A stretch of DNA of 64,000 nt from Corynebacterium aurimucosum (lineage in GTDB: Bacteria > Actinomycetota > Actinomycetes > Mycobacteriales > Mycobacteriaceae), in assembly GCF_030408555.1 (NCBI RefSeq), contig NZ_CP047048.1, positions 1,674,001 to 1,738,000 of the forward strand. The letters are read 5' to 3'. Each line of letters opens with the position of its first letter. Position 1 is the stretch's first letter. A program made the position numbers and the translations under genes. The notes below the pieces were generated by a model. It worked only from the letters and a program-made list of their open reading frames with translations. It did no database searches and was not told the origin of the DNA. Positions 28,931 through 39,395 of the stretch are shown here, one piece after another.

Positions 28931-31666
28931 TTAGTCGCGCGGGACCTCGACCTCTTCGTAGGCCTGGATGATATCGCCTACCTGAATATCCGGGTAGGAC
29001 AGAACCATACCGCACTCGTAGCCGGCGTTGATCTCGTTTGCGTCATCCTTCTCGTGACGCAGGGACTCGATCTTGGCATCGGAGGTAATGACGTTTCCGT
29101 CGCGGACCAGGCGCACCTTGCCATTGCGCTTGACCTTGCCCTCCGTGACCATACAACCGGCGATGGTGCCAACGGCGGAGGACTTGAACAGCGCGCGGAT
29201 TTCTGCCGCACCGGTGTCTCGCTCCTCGTAGATGGGCTTGAGCATGCCCTTCAGAGCTGCCTCAACCTCTTCGATGGCGCGGTAGATCACCGTGTAGTAG
29301 CGGATATCGACGCCCTCAGCGTTGGCTTCCTCGGTGGCCTTGCCCTCAGCGCGGACGTTGAAAGCGATGATGATGGCGTCCGACGCCGCAGCCAGGGAGA
29401 CGTTGGTCTGCGTCACCGCACCCACACCACGGTCGATGATGTTGAGCTGTACCTCGTCGTCGATCTCAATGTCCAACAGGGCATCTTCGAGGGCTTCCAC
29501 GGAACCTGCGTTGTCGCCCTTGAGGATGAGGTTGAGCGTCGAGGTTTCCTTGAGCACTGCATCCAGGTCCTCGAGGGAGACGCGCTTGCGAGCCTTCGCC
29601 TGCAGAGCAGAACGCTTGCGGGCATCGCGCTGTGCAGCAATCTGGCGTGCCACGCGGTCATCCTCAACAACTAGGAGGTTGTCGCCGGCGCCTGGCACAC
29701 CATTGAGACCCTGCACCTGGACCGGGCGGGACGGGCCGGCCTCTTCCACATCGTGACCGAATTCATCGAGCATGCGGCGCACACGTCCGTGTGCATCACC
29801 AACCACGATGGAATCACCAATGCGCAGCGTACCGCGCTGGATGATGACCGTAGCCACCGGACCGCGGCCGCGGTCGAGGTGGGCCTCGATGGCAGAGCCC
29901 TGTGCATCCATGTCCGGGTTAGCGGTGAGCTCCAAGGCAGCGTCCGCCGTCAGGATGACGGCTTCAAGCAGATCATCAATGTTGATGTTGTTCTTCGCGG
30001 AGATATCCACGAACATCGTGTCGCCACCGTACTCTTCCGGAACCAGTCCGTATTCAGTGAGCTGACCACGGATCTTGTCCGGGGAAGCCTCCGGCTTATC
30101 AATCTTGTTGACTGCGACAACCACAGGGATGTCTGCTGCCTTCGCGTGGTTGATTGCCTCGATGGTCTGCGGCATCACGCCGTCATCGGCGGCAACGACC
30201 AGGATGGCCAAGTCGGTGGACTTAGCACCGCGGGCACGCATGGCGGTGAAGGCCTCGTGACCCGGGGTATCCAGGAAGGTGATGGTGCGAGGACCATCCT
30301 CCAGGTCCACCGTGGTTTGGTAAGCGCCGATGCCCTGGGTAATGCCACCGGCCTCGCCGGCACCCTCGTTGGTCTTACGAATGGTGTCCAGAAGGCGAGT
30401 CTTACCGTGGTCGACGTGACCCATCACAGTAACCACTGGCGGGCGCTTCTCAAGTGCCTCTTCGCCACCCTCGTCCTCGCCGAACTGCAGGTCGAAGGAC
30501 TCGAGCAGTTCGCGGTCCTCATCCTCTGGGGAGACGACCTGGACCTCGTAATTAATCTCCGAACCCAGCAGCTGCAGGGTGTCTTCGGAGACAGAAGCCG
30601 TAGCAGTCACCATCTCACCGAGGTTGAACAGCGCCTGCACCAATGCTGCAGGATCTGCACCAATCTTCTCAGCGAAGTCAGCCAGGGAAGCACCGCGACG
30701 CAGGCGCACGACCTTACCGCCGCCGTCAGGCAGACGTACGCCGCCTACCTCATGCTTCTGCTGCTCTTCAAACTCATGGCGCTTCTGACGCTTCGACTTC
30801 TTACCGCGACGCGGCGCACCACCCGGACGGCCGAATGCACCAGCGGTGCCACCGCGACGACCGCCGCGTCCACGGAAACCACCGTGGCCAGGACCACCGC
30901 GGCCGGGGCCGCCACCGCGGCCGCCGCGACCACGACCACCGCCGCCACTACCAGCGGCCTTCGACGGCATGCTGGCCGGGTTCGGGTGCGAAGGCATCAT
31001 TGCCGGCGAAGGACGACGTCCACCGCTACGGTTGCCATCGCCCTGCGGGCGTGCGCCGCCCTTGCCGCCACGGTTATCACCGGGCTTGCCAGCGGAGCGC
31101 TGTCCCTTGGTGCCGCCTGGGCGAGGTCCGGGGCTCGGACGATCGCTGGAGCTACCCGTGGAGAACGGGTTATTAGCCACGCGGCGGGTGCCACCAGGCT
31201 TCGGCATGCTGCGCGGAGTGACAGCGCGCTCGCCACCCTTCTCGGTGTTCTTGCGCTGTGCTCCAGGCTTCGGTGCGGGACCCGGCTTCGGAGCGGCACC
31301 CGGCTTCGGTGCACCGCCCGGCTTGGGGGCGGCACCCGGCTTGGGGGCGGCACCCGGCTTGGGGGCGGCACCCGGCTTGGGGGCAGCGCTTGGCTTCGGG
31401 CCTGGCTTTGCCGCGGCGGCAGGCTTCTTTTCTGCCGGTTTCTTGGCAGCAGAAGCTGGGGTGGCTGCTGGCGCGTTCTTCTCCGCTGCCTTGTCCTCGC
31501 CACCCTTAGCTTCGTAGTGAGCGCGCATCTTCTTGATCACCGGGGGTTCGATGGTCGAGGATGCGGTCTTGACGAACTCGCCTTGTTCCTTCAGCGTGGC
31601 GAGTAGTTCCTTGCTGGTTACGCCGAGCTGCTTTGCCAACTCGTGTACACGTAGCTTTCCGGGCAC
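28931..31666 (-). CDS. infB: Translation initiation factor IF-2
   Basis: GTPase that brings initiator tRNA to the ribosome. The 911-residue protein has an N-terminal IF2N helix domain ([19 protein letters not shown]) and a long linker of Ala-Pro-Lys-Pro-Gly repeats followed by an Arg/Gly-rich tract. The G domain starts near residue 413 (GHVDHGKT, then [12 protein letters not shown]), and domains II-IV follow. It starts with GTG behind GAGGAG. The operon is rimP-nusA-ylxR-infB. Confidence 0.96.
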   Translation of the reverse strand: MPGKLRVHELAKQLGVTSKELLATLKEQGEFVKTASSTIEPPVIKKMRAHYEAKGGEDKAAEKNAPAATPASAAKKPAEKKPAAAAKPGPKPSAAPKPGAAPKPGAAPKPGAAPKPGGAPKPGAAPKPGPAPKPGAQRKNTEKGGERAVTPRSMPKPGGTRRVANNPFSTGSSSDRPSPGPRPGGTKGQRSAGKPGDNRGGKGGARPQGDGNRSGGRRPSPAMMPSHPNPASMPSKAAGSGGGGRGRGGRGGGPGRGGPGHGGFRGRGGRRGGTAGAFGRPGGAPRRGKKSKRQKRHEFEEQQKHEVGGVRLPDGGGKVVRLRRGASLADFAEKIGADPAALVQALFNLGEMVTATASVSEDTLQLLGSEINYEVQVVSPEDEDRELLESFDLQFGEDEGGEEALEKRPPVVTVMGHVDHGKTRLLDTIRKTNEGAGEAGGITQGIGAYQTTVDLEDGPRTITFLDTPGHEAFTAMRARGAKSTDLAILVVAADDGVMPQTIEAINHAKAADIPVVVAVNKIDKPEASPDKIRGQLTEYGLVPEEYGGDTMFVDISAKNNINIDDLLEAVILTADAALELTANPDMDAQGSAIEAHLDRGRGPVATVIIQRGTLRIGDSIVVGDAHGRVRRMLDEFGHDVEEAGPSRPVQVQGLNGVPGAGDNLLVVEDDRVARQIAAQRDARKRSALQAKARKRVSLEDLDAVLKETSTLNLILKGDNAGSVEALEDALLDIEIDDEVQLNIIDRGVGAVTQTNVSLAAASDAIIIAFNVRAEGKATEEANAEGVDIRYYTVIYRAIEEVEAALKGMLKPIYEERDTGAAEIRALFKSSAVGTIAGCMVTEGKVKRNGKVRLVRDGNVITSDAKIESLRHEKDDANEINAGYECGMVLSYPDIQVGDIIQAYEEVEVPRD
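31273..31400 (-). repeat. infB: Tandem repeat in infB encoding Ala-Pro-Lys-Pro-Gly units
   Basis: A unit of about 21-24 bp (core CGGCACCCGGCTTGGGGG on the plus strand) is repeated, with three copies nearly identical. It encodes successive AAPKPG-type units in the IF-2 linker. Near-identity at DNA level suggests recent expansion by slippage. Confidence 0.8.
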
Positions 31667-31775
31667 TTGTCTCCTCTTTAATCTTTCTAGGAGCCAAGGC
31701 CGCGGAATACGGCCTGACCCCTAGTTAATGGCTATGGACTTTCATCGCTGATGCTGCTTCATGGTTGTGCGCTCA

Positions 31776-32111
31776 TCAGTGTTCGGTCTTCCTTTTTAAC
31801 TCTGGGTCGCACGGGCTGTTGCCCGCCGACTGCACCTGCTGCGTGGCAGCGAGGTACTCACGTACGTGACCTGTGTCCACGTCTGTGGACAATCGGAGCG
31901 CGCGCCTGAAGGCACGGGTCCGCTCCGCCAGCTCTACTGCTTCCAGATTAGGCCTTATCCACGCTCCCCTTCCGGGAAGGCGTCGGCCGGGATCCGGAAC
32001 AACACGGCATCCTGTGGGATCACCCTTATCGGCGACAACCCTCAGCAGTTCCGTGTCGGGATGCTTTTGACGCGTAGCGATACAGGTGCGGAGACGCTGT
32101 CCTCGAGACAT
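31776..32111 (-). CDS. ylxR: YlxR family (DUF448) RNA-binding-like protein
   Basis: Small basic protein of 111 residues encoded between nusA and infB, as in most bacteria. Family marks are RTCIATRQK near the start and the LPGRGAWIRP loop. YlxR has been linked to RNase P and to transcription regulation in firmicutes; its role here is unknown. About 110-120 bp of noncoding sequence lies on each side, with no clear terminator. Confidence 0.88.
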   Translation of the reverse strand: MSRGQRLRTCIATRQKHPDTELLRVVADKGDPTGCRVVPDPGRRLPGRGAWIRPNLEAVELAERTRAFRRALRLSTDVDTGHVREYLAATQQVQSAGNSPCDPELKRKTEH

Positions 32112-32231
32112 CCAACTCCTTAGGTCATATCGCTATTGCTGCTACGCCACAGCATTCCTGCATGTGGGCCGTTGTCTAGTCTACGCGAAAATAGGCCAAA
32201 CCTTTAATTCCACCGCAGGCTGCTCGGAAAG

Positions 32232-33248
32232 CTAGTCCCGAGCGGCGTCGGAGTGAATATCAATCTTCCATCCGGTCAGGCGTGCTGCGAGGCGTGCGTT
32301 CTGGCCTTCCTTGCCGATAGCGAGCGAAAGCTGGTAATCCGGCACGGTTACCTTGGCCACCTGCGCTTCCTCGTCGAGGATTTCTACGCGCACGACCTTC
32401 GACGGGGCGAGAGCATTGCCCACGTAAACGGCTGGGTCTTCGTTGAAGTCGATGATGTCAATCTTCTCACCCCCGAGTTCACGCATAACGTTGCTGACGC
32501 GAGAGCCCTTCGGGCCGATACACGCACCCTTGGCGTTGAGGCCCTTGGCGTGGCCGCGAACGGAGATCTTGGAGCGGTGGCCAGCCTCTCGGGCAATAGC
32601 GATAATCTCGACCGCACCGTCGGCAACCTCCGGGACCTCCAGCTCAAAGAGACCGCGAACCAGCTCGGGGTGAGTACGCGACAGCGTGATCTGCACCTTA
32701 GCGCCGTTGCGGTTCACGCCCACGACATAGGCCTTGACGCGGTCACCGTGCTCGAGCTTCTCCCCTGGCAGCTGCTCAGCAGGCAACAGGAAAGCATCCT
32801 GGGAATCGTGTTCGGTGCCCAACTGCACCACAACGACGCCGCGCTTGTTGGCGTGGATATCGCGCTGGACGACGCCCGACACTACCGTTCCGGTCAGCTC
32901 AGAATAGGAATCATAGGTTCGCTCAGCCTCGTTCTCGCGCAACTTGCGCAGAATGGCATCGCGGACCGCCTGCGCGCCGATGCGCCCAAAGTTGTCCGGG
33001 GTGTCGTCGTATTCGCTGATGACCTCTCCGGTCTCCGGATCACTTTCGGTCACGATGACAGTGACGGCGCCGCTGTCGGCGTCGATGTCTACGCGCGACT
33101 TCGTACCTTCCGCCTTTGTCTCAGCGGATTCTGCACGGTGGTCCAGGTAGGAATACAAAAGGGCACCCGCGATAGCTTCGAGCAGGTCCTTCACAGGGAC
33201 GCCGCGCTCGCGCTGAATCGTGCGGAGTGCCTCTAGGTCAATATTCAC
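32232..33248 (-). CDS. nusA: Transcription termination/antitermination factor NusA
   Basis: RNA polymerase-bound factor for pausing, termination and rRNA antitermination. The 338-residue protein has the NusA N-terminal domain (MNIDLEALRTIQRERGV), an S1 domain and two KH domains (GACIGPKGSRVSNVM; LAIGKEGQNARLAARLTGW). It lacks the C-terminal repeats of enterobacterial NusA, as is normal for actinobacteria. The start is GTG, 3 bp after the rimP stop. Confidence 0.95.
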   Translation of the reverse strand: MNIDLEALRTIQRERGVPVKDLLEAIAGALLYSYLDHRAESAETKAEGTKSRVDIDADSGAVTVIVTESDPETGEVISEYDDTPDNFGRIGAQAVRDAILRKLRENEAERTYDSYSELTGTVVSGVVQRDIHANKRGVVVVQLGTEHDSQDAFLLPAEQLPGEKLEHGDRVKAYVVGVNRNGAKVQITLSRTHPELVRGLFELEVPEVADGAVEIIAIAREAGHRSKISVRGHAKGLNAKGACIGPKGSRVSNVMRELGGEKIDIIDFNEDPAVYVGNALAPSKVVRVEILDEEAQVAKVTVPDYQLSLAIGKEGQNARLAARLTGWKIDIHSDAARD

Positions 33249-33251
33249 TTG

Positions 33252-33818
33252 TTAGTCCTCTCGGGTTGCCGAGTTCTGCTCGGCGAAGTCGAACGTCTGC
33301 ATAGCCGCCTCCAGCTCCATGGCTGAAGGCTGAGCAAATTCAATTTCTACCACTGCACGGCTCAAGTTTTCCAATCGCTCGATCTGGTAACGCACCTCCT
33401 TCTTCACCGTCGTGATAAGCGCCACGGATTCTTCGTCCTCAGACAGGGCGCCGATGCGCGCGACGCGAGTGGTTCCAGGTTCCTCGACAAGCGCATATCC
33501 GACCAGCCTTCCTTGGTTGCGGCGCCAATGGCGCGGGGCGCTCAGCGGGAAGTCCACACCTGGCGTCGACACCTCCAAGGTGTAGCCCGCGCCAAAGTTG
33601 AGGGTGCCCGCTTCCTCTTGGGCATCGAAAAGCTCGGAAATCTCCTGCGATAGTTCTTCTATGAGATCGGAGCTCGGGCGCTCATCGCCATCGATGCGAA
33701 TGATGACCTGAGATTTCTTACCAGCTCGCGTGGTCTTCACGTCTTCGATATCGAGGCCGCGTGCTACGGCGACGGGCTGCAGAATTTCGGTTAGTTGCGC
33801 GGGTGTTGGGAATGCCAT
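33252..33818 (-). CDS. rimP: Ribosome maturation factor RimP
   Basis: Helps assemble the 30S head. The 188-residue protein carries the family's LDIEDVKTTRAGKKSQVIIRID and YTLEVSTPGVDFPL segments and a C-terminal SH3-like domain. TAGTCT (33826-33831) ends 7 nt before the ATG, so this first gene of the nusA operon appears leaderless. It is divergent from a lipoprotein gene with only 37 bp between the start codons. Confidence 0.93.
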   Translation of the reverse strand: MAFPTPAQLTEILQPVAVARGLDIEDVKTTRAGKKSQVIIRIDGDERPSSDLIEELSQEISELFDAQEEAGTLNFGAGYTLEVSTPGVDFPLSAPRHWRRNQGRLVGYALVEEPGTTRVARIGALSEDEESVALITTVKKEVRYQIERLENLSRAVVEIEFAQPSAMELEAAMQTFDFAEQNSATRED

Positions 33819-33858
33819 GCGCTCTAGACTAGGTCACCCGGGTAGGGTCTATCGCGTG
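33816..33858. promoter_or_regulatory. Overlapping divergent promoters of rimP and the lipoprotein gene
   Basis: -10 boxes TAGTCT (33826-33831, minus) and TAGGGT (33843-33848, plus) are 11 bp apart and each ends 7 nt before its start codon. Each -35 must lie within the other gene's first codons, so the two RNA polymerases would exclude each other. Confidence 0.6.
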
Positions 33859-34695
33859 AACCGCCGAGTAGTTGTCCCCACCCTGCTTGTGTGCGCTGCC
33901 CCCTGGATGGGCGGCTGCCAAGCCACCGACGCGATCGTGGATTATTTTGGCCCCCACGCGGACCCCTCCCTCACCTCGCTTGCTCAAACCGCCAGTGCGG
34001 ATGCTCTCGCCTTGGAAGAACTTGATGCGGATGCCGCTGCCTTGCGCGCAGAGCAAGCTGAGCAGCTCTATGAAGAAATCGAGCGACTATGCGGACGCGA
34101 TGAGGAAGGAGAGACTCCACGCTCCTGTGCGGTCGACCGTGACGTTGCCCCGCGGGATTCCGCGGACGTCTCCGCCGTGTTTGACGCCGCCTCCTCATTC
34201 TCCGAAGAGAACATCAGCAACGTTCCTGAAGAATCCCGCGCCCTTGTTCTGACACAAGCCATTGCGCTTAACGCGTGGAAGAACGAGGAGCTGGCAGACG
34301 CTCCCGAACTCACAGAACAGGACCGTGAACTCGGAGTCGAGCTCCTAAAATGGGAATACCAGCAGGTCTATGCCCTCGATTTCGCGCGCTCCTATGTGTC
34401 CCCCGACCAAGAAGATCATGTCGATGAGCTTCTGCGCATTCACGAGGACAGAATCCTGCAACTTCAGCTGCAACTGGAAAAGCTCGGTCCCGTGCCGCAG
34501 CCCGCGCCCGCATACGATTCACCGGCAGGTAGCCTGCCAAAGGACGCCGACTCAGCGCGCGCATTCATCGACGAGGTCGCACACAACGACACGCTGAAGT
34601 GGACCAATGCGGCCATCACGGCGGCCCCGGCAACCCCGTGGCAGCATTGGCTTATCACGGTTGCGGCGCAATCGCACCGCTTTCATGCTGCCTAG
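33856..34695 (+). CDS. Putative lipoprotein of unknown function
   Basis: 279-residue product with a lipoprotein signal ending in the lipobox MGGC (Cys at residue 21). The rest is mostly acidic and helical, with Cys79 and Cys91 that could form a disulfide in the exported protein. A C-terminal region after residue 215 may be a small helical domain of DUF4439 type, but I am not sure. The GTG at 33856 is set by TAGGGT 7 nt upstream. Its stop codon shares the palindrome CTAG with the stop of convergent proS. Confidence 0.7.
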   Translation: MNRRVVVPTLLVCAAPWMGGCQATDAIVDYFGPHADPSLTSLAQTASADALALEELDADAAALRAEQAEQLYEEIERLCGRDEEGETPRSCAVDRDVAPRDSADVSAVFDAASSFSEENISNVPEESRALVLTQAIALNAWKNEELADAPELTEQDRELGVELLKWEYQQVYALDFARSYVSPDQEDHVDELLRIHEDRILQLQLQLEKLGPVPQPAPAYDSPAGSLPKDADSARAFIDEVAHNDTLKWTNAAITAAPATPWQHWLITVAAQSHRFHAA

Positions 34696-36461
34696 CCGCG
34701 GATGAGTTCCGTGAGGGTCTCCACGATCTGATCGGCGGGAACTTCACGAGTCTCGCCGCCGCGGATGCGCAGCTCAATGATGCCATCAGCGAAAGCGCGG
34801 CCCAGGATGGCGATGAACGGCATACCCAAAAGCTCAGCATCCTTGAACTTCACGCCCGGGGAGACCTTGGGGCGGTCGTCGTAAAGCACCTCGATGCCTG
34901 CGCGATCCAGATCCTCCACCAGCTTCTGACCTGCCTCCAGGGCAGCGGCGTCCTTGTTCGCTACGGCCACGTGCACCTGGTACGGGGCCACGGCCACCGG
35001 CCAGTTGAGGCCCTTCTCATCGTGGCGCTGTTCTGCCAGCACGGCGAGCATGCGCGTAACACCAATGCCGTAGGACCCCATGGTCGGCACGGCGCGCTTG
35101 CCGTTCTCATCCAGAATCTGAACGTCGAACGCCTCGGTGTACTTGCGGCCCAGCTGGAAAATGTGGCCAAGCTCAATGCCGCGCTCCAGAGTCAGAGTGC
35201 CCTGACCATTCGGTGCCGGGTCCCCTTCCTTAACCTCGGCGGCCTCGATGAACTCATCCACAGTGAAGTCACGGCCGGCCACCAGTCCGATGACGTGGCG
35301 CTGCGGGGCATCGGCGCCGGTAATCCAGGAGGTACCAGAAACCACGCGCGGGTCAGCATAAACCTTCACGTCGTGGGCATTCAGGACACGCGGTCCGACA
35401 TAACCCTTGACCAGGAAGGAGTTCTTCTTGAAGTCCCCCTCACCGGCGAGCTCAAACTCAGCCGGTTCAAGAGACGCCTCCAGGCGCTTTTCATCCAACT
35501 CGCGGTCACCCGGAATGAGAACGGCGGCCAGCTCCCATTCCTTCTCTTCTTCCGTGGCTGCGGGGGCGGCCACCTTGATCATCATGCACTTGAGGGTGTC
35601 CGCGGCGGTGACTTCGCGGCCGTCGACAGTAATGCCGGCACCCTTAGCCCACTCCACCAGAGACTCAATGGTCTCGGATTTCGGAGTCTCATGCTCCTGT
35701 GCCTCCGGCAGGCCGTCGAAGGGGATTTCCTCCGGAGCCTGAGTGACCACGGCCTCCACGTTGGCAGCGTAATCGCCCTCGGTGGCGCGCACGAAGGTAT
35801 CTTCGCCTACCTCAGACACGGCAAGGAATTCCTCAGAGGCCGAACCGCCCATCGCACCAGAAGTGGCCTTGCAGATCGCGTAATCGATCTCCAGGCGGTC
35901 AAAGATGTTCTGGTAGGCCTTGCGGTGGCGGGCATAGGACTCATCGAGCCCCTCATCCGTCATGTCGAAGGAATAGGAATCCTTCATGGTGAACTCGCGG
36001 CCGCGCAGCACGCCCGCACGCGGGCGCTCCTCATCGCGGTACTTCGTCTGGATCTGGTACAGCGTGACCGGGAAATCCTTGTACGAGGAGTACATATCCT
36101 TCACCGCAGTGGTGAACATCTCCTCGTGGGTCGGGCCCAGCAACATGTCCGCACCCTTGCGGTCCTTCAGACGGAACAGATTATCGCCGTATTCCGTCCA
36201 GCGGTTCGACTCCTCATAAGGCTCGCGCGGCAGCAGCGCCGGGAAGAGCATCTCCTGGCCGCCGATGGCGTTCATCTCCTGACGGATAACGTCTTCAATC
36301 TTGCGCATGGCACGCAGCCCCAGTGGCAGCCAGGTGTACACACCCGGCGCGACACGGCGCACATAACCTGCGCGAACGAGAAGCTTGTGGCTGGGGACTT
36401 CGGCATCAGCCGGATCCTCACGAAGAGTGCGGAGGAAAAGCTCAGAAAGACGTGTAATCAT
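34692..36461 (-). CDS. proS: Prolyl-tRNA synthetase
   Basis: Class II enzyme of 589 residues that charges tRNA-Pro. Motif 1 and 2 regions are visible ([37 protein letters not shown]) and motif 3 is near [10 protein letters not shown]. Between them sits the bacterial editing insertion that clears Ala-tRNA-Pro, followed by the anticodon-binding domain. TAGACT (36470-36475) is 8 nt before the ATG. It is divergent from yaaA, with about 30 bp between starts. Confidence 0.95.
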   Translation of the reverse strand: MITRLSELFLRTLREDPADAEVPSHKLLVRAGYVRRVAPGVYTWLPLGLRAMRKIEDVIRQEMNAIGGQEMLFPALLPREPYEESNRWTEYGDNLFRLKDRKGADMLLGPTHEEMFTTAVKDMYSSYKDFPVTLYQIQTKYRDEERPRAGVLRGREFTMKDSYSFDMTDEGLDESYARHRKAYQNIFDRLEIDYAICKATSGAMGGSASEEFLAVSEVGEDTFVRATEGDYAANVEAVVTQAPEEIPFDGLPEAQEHETPKSETIESLVEWAKGAGITVDGREVTAADTLKCMMIKVAAPAATEEEKEWELAAVLIPGDRELDEKRLEASLEPAEFELAGEGDFKKNSFLVKGYVGPRVLNAHDVKVYADPRVVSGTSWITGADAPQRHVIGLVAGRDFTVDEFIEAAEVKEGDPAPNGQGTLTLERGIELGHIFQLGRKYTEAFDVQILDENGKRAVPTMGSYGIGVTRMLAVLAEQRHDEKGLNWPVAVAPYQVHVAVANKDAAALEAGQKLVEDLDRAGIEVLYDDRPKVSPGVKFKDAELLGMPFIAILGRAFADGIIELRIRGGETREVPADQIVETLTELIRG

Positions 36462-36493
36462 GGTTGCTCAGTCTACATCGCTAGCATGTAGCC
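36462..36493. promoter_or_regulatory. Divergent proS/yaaA promoter region
   Basis: The 32-bp gap carries TAGACT (36470-36475, minus) 8 nt from the proS start and TAGCAT (36482-36487, plus) 6 nt from the yaaA start. Both genes would make leaderless or nearly leaderless mRNAs. Confidence 0.5.
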
Positions 36494-37216
36494 ATGCTGA
36501 TCATCCTCCCTCCTTCTGAGACCAAAGCACACGGCGGCAGCGGCGCGGCCCTGAACTGGGACGAGCTTTCCTTTCCCGCGCTGAACCCGATCCGCCGAGA
36601 AATTGCTGCAGAGTTGTCGTCCCTCGACGTCGATGAAGCGCTGGAGGTGCTCAAGCTCTCTGAGAAGTTGCGTGGGGAAGCCGAGTCCAACCGCGAGTTG
36701 GCTTCCTCCCCCACCATGCCCGCGCTGGAGCGTTTCACCGGCGTGCTCTACGACGCCCTCGACGCCCCCACCCTCCCTCCAGAAGCACGGAAGTACCTAG
36801 CCGTGGGCGATGCGCTCTTCGGGTTGCTGCGCGCCGATGACCTCATCCCGCACTACCGGCTCTCCGGTAGTACGAAACTGGGCGGGCGGACGCTGAAGTC
36901 TCAGTGGGGTACGGCGATCACGGATGAGCTACGCGCGCTTGTCGACGCTGGCGAGTTCCTCATCGACATGCGCTCGGGCACCTATCAGCAGCTGGGCAAG
37001 CTCAAGGACGCCGCCACCGTGCGCGTGGAGTCAGTGCAAGAGGATGGCTCCCGCAAGGTGGTCTCTCACTTCAACAAGCACTACAAGGGGGAGCTCGCTC
37101 GCGTACTCGCTTTCAAGGGCGAGAGCGTCTCCACCCTCGAGGATGCCGCCCGCGTAGCCCAAGAGTCGGGCATGAGCACCGAACTGCGCGGCACCGAGCT
37201 GGTGCTCGTGGTCTGA
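36494..37216 (+). CDS. yaaA: YaaA family peroxide-stress protein (DUF328)
   Basis: 240-residue member of the YaaA family, which lowers free iron and DNA damage during peroxide stress in E. coli. The start MLIILPPSETKAHGG is the family signature, and a later LSGSTKLGGRTLKSQW and the terminal Phe-Lys-Gly segments fit as well. The same frame continues open past the stop into an AAA ATPase remnant, but this looks like coincidence. Confidence 0.87.
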   Translation: MLIILPPSETKAHGGSGAALNWDELSFPALNPIRREIAAELSSLDVDEALEVLKLSEKLRGEAESNRELASSPTMPALERFTGVLYDALDAPTLPPEARKYLAVGDALFGLLRADDLIPHYRLSGSTKLGGRTLKSQWGTAITDELRALVDAGEFLIDMRSGTYQQLGKLKDAATVRVESVQEDGSRKVVSHFNKHYKGELARVLAFKGESVSTLEDAARVAQESGMSTELRGTELVLVV

Positions 37217-37285
37217 TTTATCTATTTATCAATTTATCTGCCTGCTATATACTTCCAGCAAGACTGGAAACCCTTTTCGCCCAAC

Positions 37286-38020
37286 TTGCGCGAACTCTCC
37301 GCTCATCTCCGAGACAGCGGAATTCTACTTACTATCGACGAGATTCAGGACGCCGATCCTCATGACCTCGAGAGCATAGCAGTCGCATTCCAGCATCTTG
37401 TTCGCGATGAACTCGACGTTTCCATTGTGATGGCAGGGCTTACCGCCGATGTTGACAAGCTTCTGCACCTGTCGGGAACAACGTTTTTGCGCCGTGCCCG
37501 GAGATTTCACCTAGGGCCTGTTAACCCGCAAGCTACGGCCAGCGCTTTCAAAGATACGGCAGCTTTGACTTCGATTGCTTTCAATGACGAAGCCGCCGAC
37601 CGCGCTACTGAAGCGAGCCACGGTTATCCCTTCCTCATCCAGCTCATCGGGTACTTGGCCTGGAACGCTGCATCCCAAGCCAGTGAAACTACCGTTTCCT
37701 CAACAACCGTCGACGCAGTTCTTGGTGAGGCAATCACGGCAATGGGAACCCAAGTGCACGATCCTGCGGTACGTGCACTCAGCCAACGCCAACTTGAGTA
37801 CCTACACGCGCTGGCGGACATAGCAGATGAGGCGGGGACGGCCGCCTCTGGCGCTATCGCTCACGAACTCAAGACAACGACAACATCTCTCAGTGAAGTG
37901 CGCGCGCGTTTGCTGGAGCAGGGGCTTATCGACGCCCCACGGCACGGCGCCGTTGCTCTCGCTCTACCGTACCTCCGCGATTATCTTCACGCCGACGGCG
38001 AACAAACCTACGTGGACTAA
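37286..38020 (+). pseudogene. AAA ATPase remnant lacking the P-loop
   Basis: The 244-codon frame matches the C-terminal two thirds of a common actinobacterial ATP-binding protein. It has a Walker B-like LLTIDEIQDAD, a sensor region (VMAGLTADV), a lid (GYPFLIQLIGYLAW) and a winged-helix end (ALPYLRDYL). The N-terminal part with Walker A is missing. In its place is an AT-rich stretch (37217-37260) directly after yaaA. The only start near the match is a TTG at 37286 without a clear ribosome site. It is best seen as a decayed gene. Confidence 0.75.
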
Positions 38021-38030
38021 CCGTGACTGA

Positions 38031-39344
38031 TTACACCAGCGGGTTATAACGCAAACTATTGCGCTTGAGCTCGCACTCAGTGGCGATAGAGATGCCGGAA
38101 GCAATCTTTCCGCGCTCGCGAAGGCGGAACATGGCGTCCACGACGCGATCACGCAAACCCCACGGATCAATGGTGTTGATGTAGACCTTCGTGCCGCCCT
38201 CAAAGCCAGCCAAGGTCGATACCCTGAGCTTGAGCATGACGCGCCACGGCTGAGGCAGGTCCACGCTGGGCGGACGGTGGTGCCATTCTTCATTGCAGGC
38301 CACGTCCGGCCCCACCGCGGCGTGGGCCGCGTGAATCAGATCCGACATTCCACGTACTTCCTCCGGGTTCTGTTCCCACGGTTCACAGCGCGGTGACTTG
38401 GAGAAGATCTCCAGTGTGGGATAGCGGTGGCCAAATCCGGCGAAGAGCACCGCATAATCATTTTCTGCGATGACGAGGTTGCGTTTTGCCGCATAGCCCA
38501 CAGCCCAGTCGTTGTACATGTTGGGGTGCGCACGCAGAATCGAATTTTCCTGGTAAGCGGCCATGCCCAGGGCGTCAATCGCGACGAGCTGCTTATGCAA
38601 GTGGTCGAAGGACGCGCCCGCCGGTGCCAGCCAGTTCTGAAATACAGCGACATAGGAGGCATAGCGGTTGCGCTGGTAGAGATCGCGCGTCGATTCCGCA
38701 GTGAAGGTTGTGAGCAGGAAGTGCTCATCGGGGCTCAGCGTGCCGGAGGAGGCTAGCTGACTATCATCGACGGCCCCATCCACGAAGTGCCGTGAGGAGA
38801 TAATGACATCATGTCCGCCGCCGAAGAAACCATCGGCGAGAGCGAGCAGAGAATCGTCGTCCAGCGCGGTATCCTTGCCCGCCGCCTTGAGCTTGGTGCG
38901 CACCACGTTAAGTACGTGCAGGCGCCCAGCCTCGTCGCCTTCGTACTTCTCCTTGTGCTGAGCCAGGTCTGGGTCCATGGTGAAGCCATAGTTCTCGTGC
39001 CAATAGTCATAAGACACGATTTCAAAAAGGTTCGGAACGCGGCGAAACAGCGGCTGGGAGTTATCCAGCTCGTGGGGAAAAAGGCCGCGCTGAATCTCCC
39101 CCGAAGCCAAGATGCGGGACTTTTCCGGCGGGGTGTCCAGCATGCGCCCGGAGCAAAAAGCACAGCTGTGCGTCAAGGCATCAGGGCCCAGCGGATGCGG
39201 TTCCTTTGCCGCATGCGCAAGCGGACGGTTGCCGCGTCCTGGCACGGTCCACACCTCTGTTCCGGAGAAAGGGTTAACCTGTTTGACGGTCCCATCCGCC
39301 ATGGTCTGGATAGGTTCGACGCGGCTAAAAAGTGCTTCGCTCAT
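38031..39344 (-). CDS. GalT-like nucleotidyltransferase (DUF4921 family)
   Basis: 437-residue protein of the HIT/GalT superfamily, resembling DUF4921 proteins of actinobacteria. Seen are a CAFC pair near residue 61 that may bind zinc, and the active-site-like FDHLHKQLVA (His-x-His-x-Gln). The substrate is unknown; hexose-1-phosphate uridylyl transfer is only one possibility. TACGCT (39352-39357) is 7 nt before the ATG at 39344. It converges with the AAA remnant and diverges from phzF. Confidence 0.78.
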   Translation of the reverse strand: MSEALFSRVEPIQTMADGTVKQVNPFSGTEVWTVPGRGNRPLAHAAKEPHPLGPDALTHSCAFCSGRMLDTPPEKSRILASGEIQRGLFPHELDNSQPLFRRVPNLFEIVSYDYWHENYGFTMDPDLAQHKEKYEGDEAGRLHVLNVVRTKLKAAGKDTALDDDSLLALADGFFGGGHDVIISSRHFVDGAVDDSQLASSGTLSPDEHFLLTTFTAESTRDLYQRNRYASYVAVFQNWLAPAGASFDHLHKQLVAIDALGMAAYQENSILRAHPNMYNDWAVGYAAKRNLVIAENDYAVLFAGFGHRYPTLEIFSKSPRCEPWEQNPEEVRGMSDLIHAAHAAVGPDVACNEEWHHRPPSVDLPQPWRVMLKLRVSTLAGFEGGTKVYINTIDPWGLRDRVVDAMFRLRERGKIASGISIATECELKRNSLRYNPLV

Positions 39345-39395
39345 GCTGCCCAGCGTAGACCTCCCCACCCGCCGGTGCGACTAGACTTAGGCCTC

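Noticed and set aside
31273-31400. Possible CRISPR array
   Set aside because: The repeats are in frame, without unique spacers, and encode Ala-Pro-Lys-Pro-Gly units of IF-2.
29753-31606. 617-codon plus-strand frame opposite infB
   Set aside because: Antisense shadow; Ala/Thr-rich sequence arises from the repeat linker of IF-2.
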